From assembly GCA_004295045.1 (NCBI GenBank), contig SHND01000039.1:186001-250000 (forward strand): a stretch of 64,000 nucleotides of DNA, given 5' to 3'. The DNA comes from Chloroflexota bacterium. Lineage in GTDB: Bacteria; Chloroflexota; Anaerolineae; UBA4142; SHND01. Position 1 is the stretch's first letter. Every line of letters starts with the position of its first letter. Below, in pieces: positions 1 to 9,073 of the stretch. The translations under genes were made by a program, and so were the position numbers. Under the pieces are notes generated by a model. It searched no databases. It was not told where the DNA came from and saw only the letters and a program-made list of their open reading frames with translations.

Positions 1-2
1 AT

Positions 3-632
3 GAAAAATATCCGCTCGGCACGATTCACTTTTTGATGTGGTTGTATCAGCAGGAAATTCCAAATGTTGCGGACGCGGATCTGTTGGTGTGGCTTGCCGA
101 TTCGGCGTACATCAACGCCCAAACCAACGCGTTTCGCAAACGTTGGCGCGCGGGGAAAGCGGAATGGGAGGAGCGCGCGGGATTCAGGCGGAATGTGAAG
201 AGTTGGCTTTATGGCGCGATTCAAGTGGAATCGCTTCTGCGCACGTTTGAACAACTCGATACAATTGAATTTGAAGAACGAATGCGCGCGTTTCAAAATA
301 AAATGGCGGCGCACGGCTTGCCGCAAGGCGAGGGGCAAGTCGCCTCACGACATTTGAAATTATTCGGTTATCAATGCCAGCCCGTTGGGGATGTCGGCGC
401 GTTTGTCGTGCGGCTGCTCGAATTTTGTGCCGCACAGACGGGCTGGACCATTGCGCCGGAACAAATCGAACCACTAAATCGTTTGCAAGCCAAGTCGGGC
501 AAGCGCGTTTCTGAAAATTTGAATCGCGTGCGCGCGCAAGGGCTCGCCCAATTTCTCGAAACGCAAAACGTTTTTTCGTACGTCTTTACGCATTTTGATA
601 CCATCAATTACACCACGTTAGCCGTTGCGTAA
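3..632 (+). CDS. Hypothetical protein, 5' end cut by window edge
   Basis: The reading frame is open from the first bases of the window to the stop at 632, so this is the C-terminal part (about 209 residues) of a longer protein; a TTG/ATG pair at 33-38 could be read as a start but there is no stop upstream. The visible part is soluble, rich in aromatic and Arg/Glu residues, mostly helical in character, and has no signal peptide or membrane segment. I do not recognise a family. It converges on the esterase lipoprotein gene with only 16 bp between stop codons. Confidence 0.6.
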   Translation, partial: EKYPLGTIHFLMWLYQQEIPNVADADLLVWLADSAYINAQTNAFRKRWRAGKAEWEERAGFRRNVKSWLYGAIQVESLLRTFEQLDTIEFEERMRAFQNKMAAHGLPQGEGQVASRHLKLFGYQCQPVGDVGAFVVRLLEFCAAQTGWTIAPEQIEPLNRLQAKSGKRVSENLNRVRAQGLAQFLETQNVFSYVFTHFDTINYTTLAVA

Positions 633-648
633 AAATTCAACCGTTAGT

Positions 649-2103
649 TCATTCCCCAAATAAATACTCGAGCATTTCATCGGTCAGACCGCTCCACGCG
701 CTCCAGCTGTGTCCTTCTTGCGAGTGGAAAATTTCCACCGCATCTCCGTGTTTTCGAAAACGCTCCGCCATCGGTTTCAAATCGCCCACGTCCCATCCCG
801 GAACGCCGCCGCTCAAGAAAATTTTTAGAGGCGCGCCGCCGCGCGTTTCCAACGCCTTGTTCACAAATGCGCTCATGCGCGGCGCACCCGCAGCGACCTG
901 CGATTGATACACCCAATACGCGGGCGAAAAAATTGCCAGCCTGCCGAACACATCTTGATACCGCAGACCCGCGTAGGTGGTGAACGCGCCGCCGTAACTC
1001 ACGCCCATCAGCGTGCGTCCGCTGCGCGACGCGTCGGTGTGATAGGTTGCATCAATGTGCGGCACCAGTTCGGTGGCGATGAATGCGGCAAAATCTTCAG
1101 GACGCGCCAGAAACTGCTTTTCGCGTTGATTGTCTCGCAGATTATTTGGGTTGCGCGCATCAATAAAAACGGCAATCAGCGGCGAAATTTTTTCGGCGGC
1201 GATAAGGTTATCAATGATCGCCGGCGTGCCGCTCATTTTGGGATCGGAGAAATCGTTGCCATCGGTGATATACACTACCGGCAGATTTTCCAACGATTCA
1301 TAATTCGGCGGCGTGTAGACGCGATAGTTCAACGGCGCGCCCCATGCCTGGCTTTCGATTCTCGTCCAATCTGTCAGCGTCCCTTGCGGCACATTCGCGC
1401 GCCGTTTTGAAAAATCGGTGACCTGAAATTCGGGCATTTCCAAAATGCTGTTGTAACCGAATGCACTTTTGTGTTTGTGTGGATTCGCCGGGTCGTTGAG
1501 CGCTTGCGTCCCATTCAATAAAATTTCATATTCGGTACGGCTGTCACGCGGAAATTTTGCGACGCCGTACCACAAATCGGTTTCGCCGACGCGCGTCCCA
1601 TCAATCCCTTTCCCCAACTGCCAAAAGGAAAAATCGCCGCGCCATAAAACGCTGGCTGCGTCCCCTTTGTACAAAAAAATCACTGCATCGTTCAAAACTA
1701 ACGGCACCCGCCGCGCTTGCGTTACCGTGTTCCAAAAATCATTTACCCGCGCTTGCGCGTCGGCGCCGCTTGCCAAACTCGCAACAAACGTTTCCCAATC
1801 CGCAAGCGTTTCGCCGGGCAAGCCCGCAATTGGAATTGGCGTTCGCGTGGCTGGCATCGCGGTTGCGGCGCTGGTCGGCGTTCGGGTAGGTGACGCCAGC
1901 GTATCGGTTACCGGAATCGTGGTTGCCGTGGAGCGAAGCGCCGTTGCCGTGTTTTGCGCGCGCGTGTTGGTTGGCGCAATTTTTTGTGTTGGCGGAAATA
2001 TGGTGGCGGTTGACGGAAGGGGCGTTGTAATTGGTGCGATATTCGCGCACGCGGCGAGCGCCAGCGCGATGAACAAAATAAAAATTGTGTGTAGATTTTT
2101 CAT
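649..2103 (-). CDS. Esterase-family alpha/beta-hydrolase lipoprotein
   Basis: A 484-residue secreted lipoprotein. Residues 1-19 form a signal peptide ending in a lipobox (LAAC), followed by about 70 residues of Thr/Ser/Pro-rich linker. A middle segment resembles the beta-sandwich part of enterochelin-esterase-like proteins. The C-terminal 230 residues are an esterase D/Fes-type hydrolase (PF00756 style): VVYITDG strand, nucleophile elbow GVSYGG, and a late GHSW histidine. The family hydrolyses carboxyl esters, including siderophore esters; the substrate here cannot be told. It is divergent from mutS across about 200 bp. Fold assignment is firm, substrate unknown. Confidence 0.8.
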   Translation of the reverse strand: MKNLHTIFILFIALALAACANIAPITTPLPSTATIFPPTQKIAPTNTRAQNTATALRSTATTIPVTDTLASPTRTPTSAATAMPATRTPIPIAGLPGETLADWETFVASLASGADAQARVNDFWNTVTQARRVPLVLNDAVIFLYKGDAASVLWRGDFSFWQLGKGIDGTRVGETDLWYGVAKFPRDSRTEYEILLNGTQALNDPANPHKHKSAFGYNSILEMPEFQVTDFSKRRANVPQGTLTDWTRIESQAWGAPLNYRVYTPPNYESLENLPVVYITDGNDFSDPKMSGTPAIIDNLIAAEKISPLIAVFIDARNPNNLRDNQREKQFLARPEDFAAFIATELVPHIDATYHTDASRSGRTLMGVSYGGAFTTYAGLRYQDVFGRLAIFSPAYWVYQSQVAAGAPRMSAFVNKALETRGGAPLKIFLSGGVPGWDVGDLKPMAERFRKHGDAVEIFHSQEGHSWSAWSGLTDEMLEYLFGE

Positions 2104-2295
2104 TTCCCTCTATCACATCGCAAAAATGCCAAAGCGAATATGCGTAATTCAAAGCTGAAATCGTTTTTTGAATTTCGTGTCACCAGACATCCATTTTCGA
2201 GACGTGTTTTCTTTTGTGCAAAGATTCTATCACGGCGCGCAGGAAACAAAAAAGCGGACGCAGAACGTCGCCGCATTCGATTGCTCGTTCCATGC

Positions 2296-2301
2296 TATAC
2301 T
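2296..2301 (+). promoter_or_regulatory. -10 element of mutS, near-leaderless start
   Basis: TATACT lies only 8 nt before the ATG at 2310. Transcription would begin at about 2307-2310, leaving almost no 5' leader, and there is no Shine-Dalgarno sequence. No good -35 box is present at 16-18 nt spacing, so this is a moderate prediction. It supports the ATG at 2310 over the upstream in-frame codon at 2214. Confidence 0.4.
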
Positions 2302-2309
2302 TTCCAAAC

Positions 2310-5141
2310 ATGTCAACAGAAATAAGACTGACGCCGATGCTGACACAGTACAAAAACTTGAAAGCGCGTTTTCCCGACGCAATTTTATTGTTTCGGCTCG
2401 GCGATTTTTACGAAACGTTCGAGGACGACGCGAAAACGTGCGCGCGCGAATTGGAACTCGTTCTCACACATCGCTCGTTCGCCAAAGGCGTGCGTTTGCC
2501 GATGGCGGGCGTGCCGCATCATCACGTCCAAGCGTACATTGCCAAACTGATTGACAAAGGTTTCAAAGTCGCGCTCGTCGAACAGCTCGAAGACCCGAAA
2601 AAAGTGAAACGCCTCGTGAAACGCGATGTCGTCCGCGTGATTACGCCGGGGACGGTGGTGGAAGACGCGCTGTTGAAAAGCAAGAGTCAGAATTATTTGG
2701 CGGCGATTGCGGTGGAGAAAAGCGAGAGACGAGAGACGAGACACGAGAAACGTTCCGCCAACCCCCATCCCCCATCCCCCGTTTTCGGTCTCGCTTTCAT
2801 AGATTTATCCACCGGCGAATTTGCGACAACTCAAATTGACGGCGTTGACGCGCAGTCAAAATTGTTTGATGAGCTGGAACGCGTGCAGGCGAGTGAATAT
2901 GTTGTATCGGAAGCGTTGGCAAAGGATGAAGAATTTATCGCGCGCTTGAGCGCGATTCGTCCCGCGCGCGTTTCACCAACTCCTAATCGCGCGTTTGAAA
3001 CGGATACCGCGCGCGAACTTTTGCTCGAACATTTTCGCGTCAACACATTGCACGCGTTCGGTTGTGAAGAATTGTCTGTGGCAATTTCCGCGGCGGGCGC
3101 GGCGTTACACTATTTGAAAAATAATCAGCCCAACGCGGACGCAAGCGCGCTGCCCTTGCAGCATCTCAATCATCTGTTCACTTATTCGCTCGACGCGTAC
3201 ATGACGCTCGACGCGGCGACGCGGCGCAATTTGGAACTCACCGCGTCCCTCGCGCCCGACAGCAACCTTAAAAATACCGCGCGTTCGCTGTTCGGCGTTT
3301 TGGACTGCACAGAAACGGCGATGGGCGCGCGGATGCTGCGGCGCTGGATTCAACAACCGCTGCTCGATTTGGAAAAAATCCGCGAACGCCAAGACGCGGT
3401 GGCGGAATTGCACCGCGACGCGTTTTTGCGCGCGGATGTTCGCAAATTGCTCGATGGTTTGTACGATGTCGAACGTTTGGTGGGACGCATCGGTTTCGGT
3501 ACGGCGAACGCGCGCGATTTGATTGGGCTGAAACGCGCGCTGCTGCGAATTCCCAAAATCAAAACGCGTTTGAATGACGCGCAATCGAAACATTTGCGCG
3601 CGTTGAATGATGAATTGGACGAATTGGGCGACGTGCGGCAAACGATTGACCGCGCGCTCGTGGATGACCCGCCGATTTTGATCAAAGAGGGCGGACTCAT
3701 CAAAGAGAGTTTTGACCCGACGCTCGACGAACTGCGCGATGGCGCGGCAGCGAGTCGTGAATGGCTCGCAGAATTGGAAGAACGCGAACGCAAACGCACC
3801 GGCATCAAAACTTTGCGCGTGCGTTACAACGAAGTCTTTGGTTTTTTCATCGAAGCGCCGCGCCGCGATGCGAAGTTGATTCCGAAAGAGTACGAACGCC
3901 GCGCGACGATTTCGCACGCGGAACGTTACGTCACTCAAGAACTCAAAGCGCGCGAACAAAATATCTTGGCGACCCAAGACCGCGCAAAAGATTTGGAATA
4001 TGAGTTGTTCACGCAAATTCGCCGCGAGGTGGCATCGCACGCCGCGCGTTTGCAAAGCGCCGCGCGCATTCTCGCCCAACTCGACGCGCTCGGTTCACTC
4101 GCGCAAGCCGCCGCCAATTACAATTACGTGCAGCCCATTGTGGACGACGGCGACGCGCTTGAAATTCGGGAAGGGCGGCATCCGATTGTCGAGAGATTTT
4201 TGCGCGAGAATGAAATTTTTGTGCCGAATGACGCGCGGCTCGAACACGAAACGCAGCGCGTTTTGATTCTCACCGGTCCCAACATGTCGGGCAAGAGCGT
4301 GTTCATTCGCCAAGTCGCGTTGATTGTTTTGATGGCGCAAATTGGTTCGTTCGTCCCCGCGAGTTTTGCGCGCATCGGTTTGACGGACCGCATTTTTACG
4401 CGCGTGGGCGCGAGTGATGACATCGCGCAAGGACGCTCAACGTTTCTCGTCGAGATGAGTGAGACGAGTCACATTCTTCGTCACGCGACGCCGCGCAGTT
4501 TGATTGTTTTGGATGAAGTGGGGCGCGGCACGTCAACCTACGACGGCATTTCGCTCGCGTGGGCAATCGCCGAAGAACTGCACAATCTCATCGGCGCGAA
4601 AACATTGTTCGCCACGCATTACCACGAACTCACGCAGCTCGCGGACGCGCCAAGTATTGAACAACACGGCGGCGCGGTGAAAAATTTTACAATGGCGGTG
4701 CAGGAACGCGACAACAGTGTAATTTTCTTGAGGCAAGTGATTGAAGGCGGCGCAGAAAAAAGTTTTGGCATTCACGTCGCGCAGTTGGCGGGCTTGCCGC
4801 AACGCGTCATCGAACGCGCGAATCAAGTTTTGAGTAAATTGGAGAGTGAGCGAGAGGGAGAAAAGAGAGAAGCGATAGGCGAGCAACGCGAAATAGAAGA
4901 TGCGCGTAGCAGGCGTTCTCTAACGCCGAAAGACGAAACGCGCGTTGAATCCGAAACCGCGCAAAGTGATGCGCGATACGCGATTGCGCGCGAAGAAAAA
5001 AGTTTGTACGACGTGCGTGTGCAAGCATGGCGCGAGGTGCTGCGCGAATTATCGGACGCGGACATTGCAAACATGACGCCCGTGCAGGCGTTGGTGCTGT
5101 TGAATGAGATGCAGGTGCGGATTAAAGAAATGATTGCGTAG
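2310..5141 (+). CDS. mutS: DNA mismatch repair protein MutS
   Basis: MutS recognises base mismatches and small loops and, with MutL, starts mismatch repair. The 943-residue protein has the mismatch-wedge motif F33-Y-E35 in GDFYE, connector, lever and clamp regions, and a C-terminal ABC-type ATPase with P-loop GPNMSGKS (about 656-663), DEVGRGTSTYDG (Walker B/signature) and FATHYHEL. The family usually has GPNMGGKS, so the Ser is a small variation. It is longer than typical (about 860 residues). Two insertions look repeat-derived: residues about 136-153 (SER/RET-rich then Pro-rich) and about 845-875, which contains a dispersed 16-bp hairpin motif at 4912-4927. It heads an apparent operon with the Zn-ribbon gene and mutL. 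Confidence 0.97.
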   Translation: MSTEIRLTPMLTQYKNLKARFPDAILLFRLGDFYETFEDDAKTCARELELVLTHRSFAKGVRLPMAGVPHHHVQAYIAKLIDKGFKVALVEQLEDPKKVKRLVKRDVVRVITPGTVVEDALLKSKSQNYLAAIAVEKSERRETRHEKRSANPHPPSPVFGLAFIDLSTGEFATTQIDGVDAQSKLFDELERVQASEYVVSEALAKDEEFIARLSAIRPARVSPTPNRAFETDTARELLLEHFRVNTLHAFGCEELSVAISAAGAALHYLKNNQPNADASALPLQHLNHLFTYSLDAYMTLDAATRRNLELTASLAPDSNLKNTARSLFGVLDCTETAMGARMLRRWIQQPLLDLEKIRERQDAVAELHRDAFLRADVRKLLDGLYDVERLVGRIGFGTANARDLIGLKRALLRIPKIKTRLNDAQSKHLRALNDELDELGDVRQTIDRALVDDPPILIKEGGLIKESFDPTLDELRDGAAASREWLAELEERERKRTGIKTLRVRYNEVFGFFIEAPRRDAKLIPKEYERRATISHAERYVTQELKAREQNILATQDRAKDLEYELFTQIRREVASHAARLQSAARILAQLDALGSLAQAAANYNYVQPIVDDGDALEIREGRHPIVERFLRENEIFVPNDARLEHETQRVLILTGPNMSGKSVFIRQVALIVLMAQIGSFVPASFARIGLTDRIFTRVGASDDIAQGRSTFLVEMSETSHILRHATPRSLIVLDEVGRGTSTYDGISLAWAIAEELHNLIGAKTLFATHYHELTQLADAPSIEQHGGAVKNFTMAVQERDNSVIFLRQVIEGGAEKSFGIHVAQLAGLPQRVIERANQVLSKLESEREGEKREAIGEQREIEDARSRRSLTPKDETRVESETAQSDARYAIAREEKSLYDVRVQAWREVLRELSDADIANMTPVQALVLLNEMQVRIKEMIA
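4912..4927. repeat. Dispersed hairpin repeat, copy inside mutS
   Basis: GGCGTTCTCTAACGCC (6-bp stem, CTCT loop) flanked by GTAGCA on the left and GAAA on the right. The same 16 bp with similar flanks occurs at 35064-35079 and 46039-46054. Here it is read in frame and contributes the peptide RRSLTP to the MutS linker before the C-terminal helices. Confidence 0.75.
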
Positions 5142-5151
5142 TTTATTGTTT

Positions 5152-5751
5152 ATGTCCGATAGCAAACTTATCTTGTATCCGATTGACCCAATATGGTGTT
5201 TTGAACCAACTGAACTTGCTAATATGTTGGCGAGCATTGGTTTGTTGGGCCAAGCCTTCTTGCAAAAAAAAGAAGCACGAAACTCTCATTTTTATTATGC
5301 TGGCGAAAATTTTTTGCAGTTGATTGAATTTGTTTCGAGCCATTTTGTTCGTCATTTGGAGATTGTGGACGGTGAATTAGTTGAGACCCAGATATCCGAC
5401 AGCAAAAATTCTTGTTATATTAGTCTGGAGCTATATCAAGAGCCATCTTTTCTTGGCAGCGCGCTTACGCAGACTCCATTCTGCACAAATTGCAGATATG
5501 TAATTGAGGATTGGACTAATTTAGTAAGCGACTGGTACTCTGGCAAAGAAAACTATGTGTGGCATTGCCCTCAGTGCCAAACAGTCTCGGCGATTTACGC
5601 ATTAGATTGGAATAAACGAAATGGTTTCGCAAAATGCTCAATTGATATTTGGGATATTTGGCTTGACGAGGCGCGTCCATCAAAAAAACTTTTGATAGAC
5701 TTGAAACGGATTACTGACAAAGAGTGGACTTTTCTTTATTACCGAATCTGA
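5152..5751 (+). CDS. Hypothetical protein with CxxC...CxxC zinc-ribbon-like motif
   Basis: A 199-residue soluble protein between mutS (10 bp upstream) and mutL (13 bp downstream). It has two Cys pairs, CTNC and CPQC, about 30 residues apart, as in zinc ribbons, inside an otherwise aromatic, acidic sequence with no recognised family. Base composition is clearly more AT-rich than the two mut genes and lacks their GCG-heavy codon use, which suggests later insertion into the mutSL operon. The ATG at 5152 is preferred; a TTG at 5134 overlapping mutS is possible. Function unknown. Confidence 0.7.
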   Translation: MSDSKLILYPIDPIWCFEPTELANMLASIGLLGQAFLQKKEARNSHFYYAGENFLQLIEFVSSHFVRHLEIVDGELVETQISDSKNSCYISLELYQEPSFLGSALTQTPFCTNCRYVIEDWTNLVSDWYSGKENYVWHCPQCQTVSAIYALDWNKRNGFAKCSIDIWDIWLDEARPSKKLLIDLKRITDKEWTFLYYRI

Positions 5752-5764
5752 TGGAAACTGAATA

Positions 5765-7414
5765 ATGAGTAATCTGAAAATTCACATCCTCTCCAAAACC
5801 GTCTCGGACCGCATTGCCGCGGGCGAAGTGGTGGAACGTCCTGCGTCCATTGTCAAAGAGCTTGTCGAGAACGCGATTGACGCGGGCGCGACGGCGATTT
5901 CGGTGGAAATTCGCGAGGGCGGACTGCAACTGATTCGCGTGGGCGACAATGGCGGTGGGATGACGCGCGCGGACGCGGAATTGTCCGTCGAGCGTTTTGC
6001 CACTAGCAAAATTTCGAGTGAACGCGATTTGCAAACGGTGCGAACGCTCGGTTTTCGCGGCGAGGCGCTGCCCTCAATTGCGGCGGTATCTCAATTTGAG
6101 ATGTTGACGCGGGATAAAGAGAATATGCAAGGCACGCGCATTCGCATCGTGGATGGGAGAAAAGAGTTGGATGTCGCGGGCGCGCCGATTGGGACGCTGA
6201 TTACCGCGCGCGAACTTTTTTACAATGTGCCCGCGCGCAAAAAATTTCTCAAAGCGCCGCTGCGGGAAACGGAACTTGTCACGAAAATCGTTTCGCAATA
6301 CGCGCTCGCGTATCCGCACATCGCTTTTCGGCTCGCGGTGGATGGCAAAGATTCGCTGCTCGCGCCGCCGTCGTCGGCATTGGAACGCATCGGCGCAGTG
6401 TGGAGCCGCGAAGCCGCGAGTGAAATGATTGCGGTCGAGTACGACAGTTTTGATTTAAAAGTGCGTGGCTTTGTTTCTAAACCGTCGTTCGCGCGCGCGT
6501 CGCGCGAGTGGCAAAATTTTTTCGTGAATGGGCGTCCGATTCGTTCGGGACTTTTGGCGGTGATGTTGGAACGTCCGTATGCGGGGCGGTTACCAGAGAA
6601 TCGGCATCCGCTCGCGGTAATTCACATTGAACTTGACCCGCAATACGTTGACGTGAACGTGCATCCGCGCAAAGCCGAAGTGCGTTTTTTTCAAGCGCGT
6701 TCGATTTACGGCGCGGTGCAGCAAGCGGTGGAACATACGTTACGCGATTTCCCCATCACGCAAAACGCGGCGGGAATGGAATGGCCCTTTAGCAATGTGC
6801 CGGAAAGTTCGTTCAGCGCGTTACGCGAAGCGCAAGCGGAATATCGCGCGGGAACGTGGCGCGCGCTCGGGCAGATTCACAATACGTACTTGTTCGCGCA
6901 AACGCCCGATGGATTTGTGATCGTTGACCAGCACGCGGCGCAGGAGCAGATTTATTTTGAGTGGGGGACGGGGGGCGGGGGACAGGGAACGGCAATCTCT
7001 AGTCTCCAATCTCCACCCATCTCTCTCATGCCGAACGAAGCTGCTCTTGTGAGCGCGCATCTTGACGAATATCGCGCGTTGGGTGTTGACGTTGAACCGT
7101 TCGGCGCGAATACGTTTCGGGTGAACGCGCTGCCGGGTTTTGTGGAATTGTCGGCGCGCGAGGTGATGGATATTTTAGTAATGGAACACGATAAATATCG
7201 CGCGTTGGAAGGCGATGCGCTGCGCGATAAATTGGCGTCGAAACTCGCGTGTGTGAGCGCGTTGAAAGCGGGCGACGCGTTGACGTTGGAGCAGCAGCAA
7301 AATTTGTTGAATGAACTGTTAGAGATTTATTCGCCCGCGACGTGCCCGCACGGCAGACCGACGTTTGTGTACGTGACGTTGGAGGAATTGGAGCGGAGGT
7401 TTTTGCGGAGATAA
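5765..7414 (+). CDS. mutL: DNA mismatch repair endonuclease MutL
   Basis: MutL couples MutS mismatch detection to strand incision. The 549-residue protein has the GHKL ATPase N-terminus (IAAGEVV, ELVENAIDAG, DNGGGM, FATSKI, GFRGEAL) and a C-terminal dimerisation domain with the metal-binding endonuclease signature DQHAxxExxxxE (about 388-399) and a late CPHGRP motif. Such MutL proteins nick DNA themselves, as in bacteria lacking MutH. A Gly/Ser/Pro-rich insertion just after the DQHA motif (from about residue 400) is encoded by low-complexity DNA like the intergenic repeats and is probably repeat-derived. Confidence 0.97.
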   Translation: MSNLKIHILSKTVSDRIAAGEVVERPASIVKELVENAIDAGATAISVEIREGGLQLIRVGDNGGGMTRADAELSVERFATSKISSERDLQTVRTLGFRGEALPSIAAVSQFEMLTRDKENMQGTRIRIVDGRKELDVAGAPIGTLITARELFYNVPARKKFLKAPLRETELVTKIVSQYALAYPHIAFRLAVDGKDSLLAPPSSALERIGAVWSREAASEMIAVEYDSFDLKVRGFVSKPSFARASREWQNFFVNGRPIRSGLLAVMLERPYAGRLPENRHPLAVIHIELDPQYVDVNVHPRKAEVRFFQARSIYGAVQQAVEHTLRDFPITQNAAGMEWPFSNVPESSFSALREAQAEYRAGTWRALGQIHNTYLFAQTPDGFVIVDQHAAQEQIYFEWGTGGGGQGTAISSLQSPPISLMPNEAALVSAHLDEYRALGVDVEPFGANTFRVNALPGFVELSAREVMDILVMEHDKYRALEGDALRDKLASKLACVSALKAGDALTLEQQQNLLNELLEIYSPATCPHGRPTFVYVTLEELERRFLRR

Positions 7415-7420
7415 AAAGAG

Positions 7421-7472
7421 ACGAGAAACGAGAAGCGAGACTAGCACGTCAGTCTCGCTTCTCGTTTCTCGT
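7421..7472. terminator. 22-bp perfect hairpin between convergent mutL and dinB-like genes
   Basis: The arms 7421-7442 and 7451-7472 are perfect inverted repeats built from GAGAAACGAGAAGCGAG-like words, with an 8-nt loop. There is no T-run, so it may be a bidirectional terminator or mRNA 3'-end stabiliser. The right arm runs to the DinB stop codon. The same words occur inside mutS at about 2715-2755. Confidence 0.6.
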
Positions 7473-7978
7473 TACTCGGCTCGATACGGCGCTTCGTCGT
7501 CAATGTTGCCGACGAAATCTTGCAAGCCCTCGTTTTTGAGCGATTGCCGAATCGCCATGTTTTCGCCGGTGTGATACCAGTAATGATAAATCACGCGCTG
7601 CAATAAATTTCCGTAACGCGTTGACCATTCGCCCGACGGATGGTGATACACCTCCAGCAATTTTTCCGTTGTCAACGCATCGAGCCATTCATCCGCCGCG
7701 CGCGTAATCGTTTGCCACGCCTCTTGCATCTCCGCGAGCGCTGGCGTACTAGCAGGCGCGCCGTAACGAAATTCTTCTTGAATTCTTGGAATGAGAATTT
7801 TGTCTTGCGCGAACGAGAGAAAATATCTTTGTTCCTGCCACGCGAGATGCCCAACATTCCAACTGATGCAATTCATCGGCAAGATTCGTTTGCGCGCGTC
7901 CTCTTCGGACAAACCTTCGAGCGCGCGTTGAAATTCACGGCGCGTGAAACGAAGTTGGATAACAAGTGGATATGTCAT
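7472..7978 (-). CDS. DinB-superfamily protein
   Basis: A 168-residue four-helix-bundle protein of the DinB/YfiT-like superfamily. The metal-site histidines are visible in NVGHLAWQE and in YHYWYHTGE near the C-terminus. Family members include bacillithiol- or mycothiol-dependent transferases and many uncharacterised stress proteins; no reaction can be assigned here. Its first 49 codons lie in a 147-bp segment repeated almost exactly at 9488-9634, where a truncated second copy lies. Confidence 0.85.
   Translation of the reverse strand: MTYPLVIQLRFTRREFQRALEGLSEEDARKRILPMNCISWNVGHLAWQEQRYFLSFAQDKILIPRIQEEFRYGAPASTPALAEMQEAWQTITRAADEWLDALTTEKLLEVYHHPSGEWSTRYGNLLQRVIYHYWYHTGENMAIRQSLKNEGLQDFVGNIDDEAPYRAE
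7803..7949. repeat. 147-bp direct repeat, copy 1 (5' part of intact DinB gene)
   Basis: Identical to 9488-9634 except for one base (7937 A versus 9622 G). Outside the left boundary similarity stops abruptly; beyond the right boundary the sequences remain recognisably related but diverge over the first codons. That pattern suggests recombination or conversion between two paralogous DinB genes. Confidence 0.9.
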
Positions 7979-8032
7979 GTTTATTTGAATGGCTATTGCC
8001 TAGTTGTAAGTTTGAAATTCGGGTATTTTTTC

Positions 8033-9073
8033 TTATTGGTTACAGCTCAGATGGTCAGGACCGAATGAATTTTCTGCGACTAGAACGCCATAGTAATAGA
8101 CATCGGTTGTTCCCCACACGACACCCTCAAACTTTCCCTCAAATCTGTTACGAATACGTTCCTCTGGTCCGCACCAGCCACCCGCGGGACATTCTTGATA
8201 AGGTCCGGGAACTTCTGAGATAATCTTCTCATCCCCCCCGTCTGGCTTTGCCTTGATGAACCCCTCCACATGTACTGGAATATCATTGAGATTATGGACT
8301 TTGTTTTGAACAACATCTGGGTCTGCAACGCAGACACTGAGCTGATTCCATTCAAATCTAAGTGAATTTGTGGGGGGCTCTGTTGGTACGGGCTCTTGTG
8401 TATCAGTTGGCGGTGGTTTCAGTGTTTTCGTTGGCTGTGGAATCGGAGTAGATACTTTAGGTGTGCTAGTGGGTGGCGGCTCCGGTGGGGTAGCTGGAGG
8501 CACAGCAGTTGCTGGTGATATCTCACTATTTCCATCTGAACCTTGAGTATTTGCAATGTCTATAGGTGAGGGAGTCAATGTGTCGGCATCAACACTTCCC
8601 GCCGTGCGTGTCCAAGCACCGCTGTTCGGAGTCGATTCAGGCGCGTGGCGGCGTGATGTTCCAGTTGGACTAGGCGACTCTCTAACAGGATTTGCCGTCA
8701 TAGGAATGTCAATTTCTGCCCTCGCAGTTTGAAGAGGCTCTGCCGTTCTCTGAAGCTGGGCAATCTCAGTACGCGACTTGTCATCATTTGGTCGGGTTTT
8801 CAGAACTTCCAGCATGTCCTGATTATTGTCTAGTATTTTTTGAGAAATTGCATTTGAGGTTGCCTGTCTTGAATCCCTCGTAGCATCTAACGCTTCTTGC
8901 CTTGCCTCTCTCGTCGCTTGTGCTGCCTCTTGAATTGGGGTTTGCAGGAATTGAAACAGTACAATTACCGTTCCCACAACTGTAGCGAGCCCAACAAGAA
9001 ATCCCCCAATAGCATACGACCATTTTTTCGCACGCTCATTTTTCGAAGATTGATTGCTCACGCCGACCTCCAA
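8033..9073 (-). CDS. Membrane-anchored protein with coiled-coil and Pro/Thr linker
   Basis: A 346-residue protein with a short cytoplasmic N-terminus, one membrane segment at about 18-43 (SYAIGGFLVGLATVVGTVIV region), an Ala/Glu/Arg-rich probable coiled coil (about 50-100), a long Pro/Thr/Ser-rich spacer, and a C-terminal globular part of about 110 residues with several cysteines (ECPAGGWCG, SVCVADPD). Topology suggests an extracellular C-terminal domain held off the membrane. I do not recognise the domain. The gene is more AT-rich than its neighbours and lies inside the segment bounded by the two DinB repeats, so it may have arrived with that segment. Confidence 0.75.
   Translation of the reverse strand: MEVGVSNQSSKNERAKKWSYAIGGFLVGLATVVGTVIVLFQFLQTPIQEAAQATREARQEALDATRDSRQATSNAISQKILDNNQDMLEVLKTRPNDDKSRTEIAQLQRTAEPLQTARAEIDIPMTANPVRESPSPTGTSRRHAPESTPNSGAWTRTAGSVDADTLTPSPIDIANTQGSDGNSEISPATAVPPATPPEPPPTSTPKVSTPIPQPTKTLKPPPTDTQEPVPTEPPTNSLRFEWNQLSVCVADPDVVQNKVHNLNDIPVHVEGFIKAKPDGGDEKIISEVPGPYQECPAGGWCGPEERIRNRFEGKFEGVVWGTTDVYYYGVLVAENSFGPDHLSCNQ

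Noticed and set aside
3105-4079. Long minus-strand ORF (324 codons) within mutS
   Set aside because: It is the antisense of an unmistakable MutS frame; it is Arg/Phe/Gln-rich, as expected for a shadow of GCG-rich coding DNA, and has no motif.
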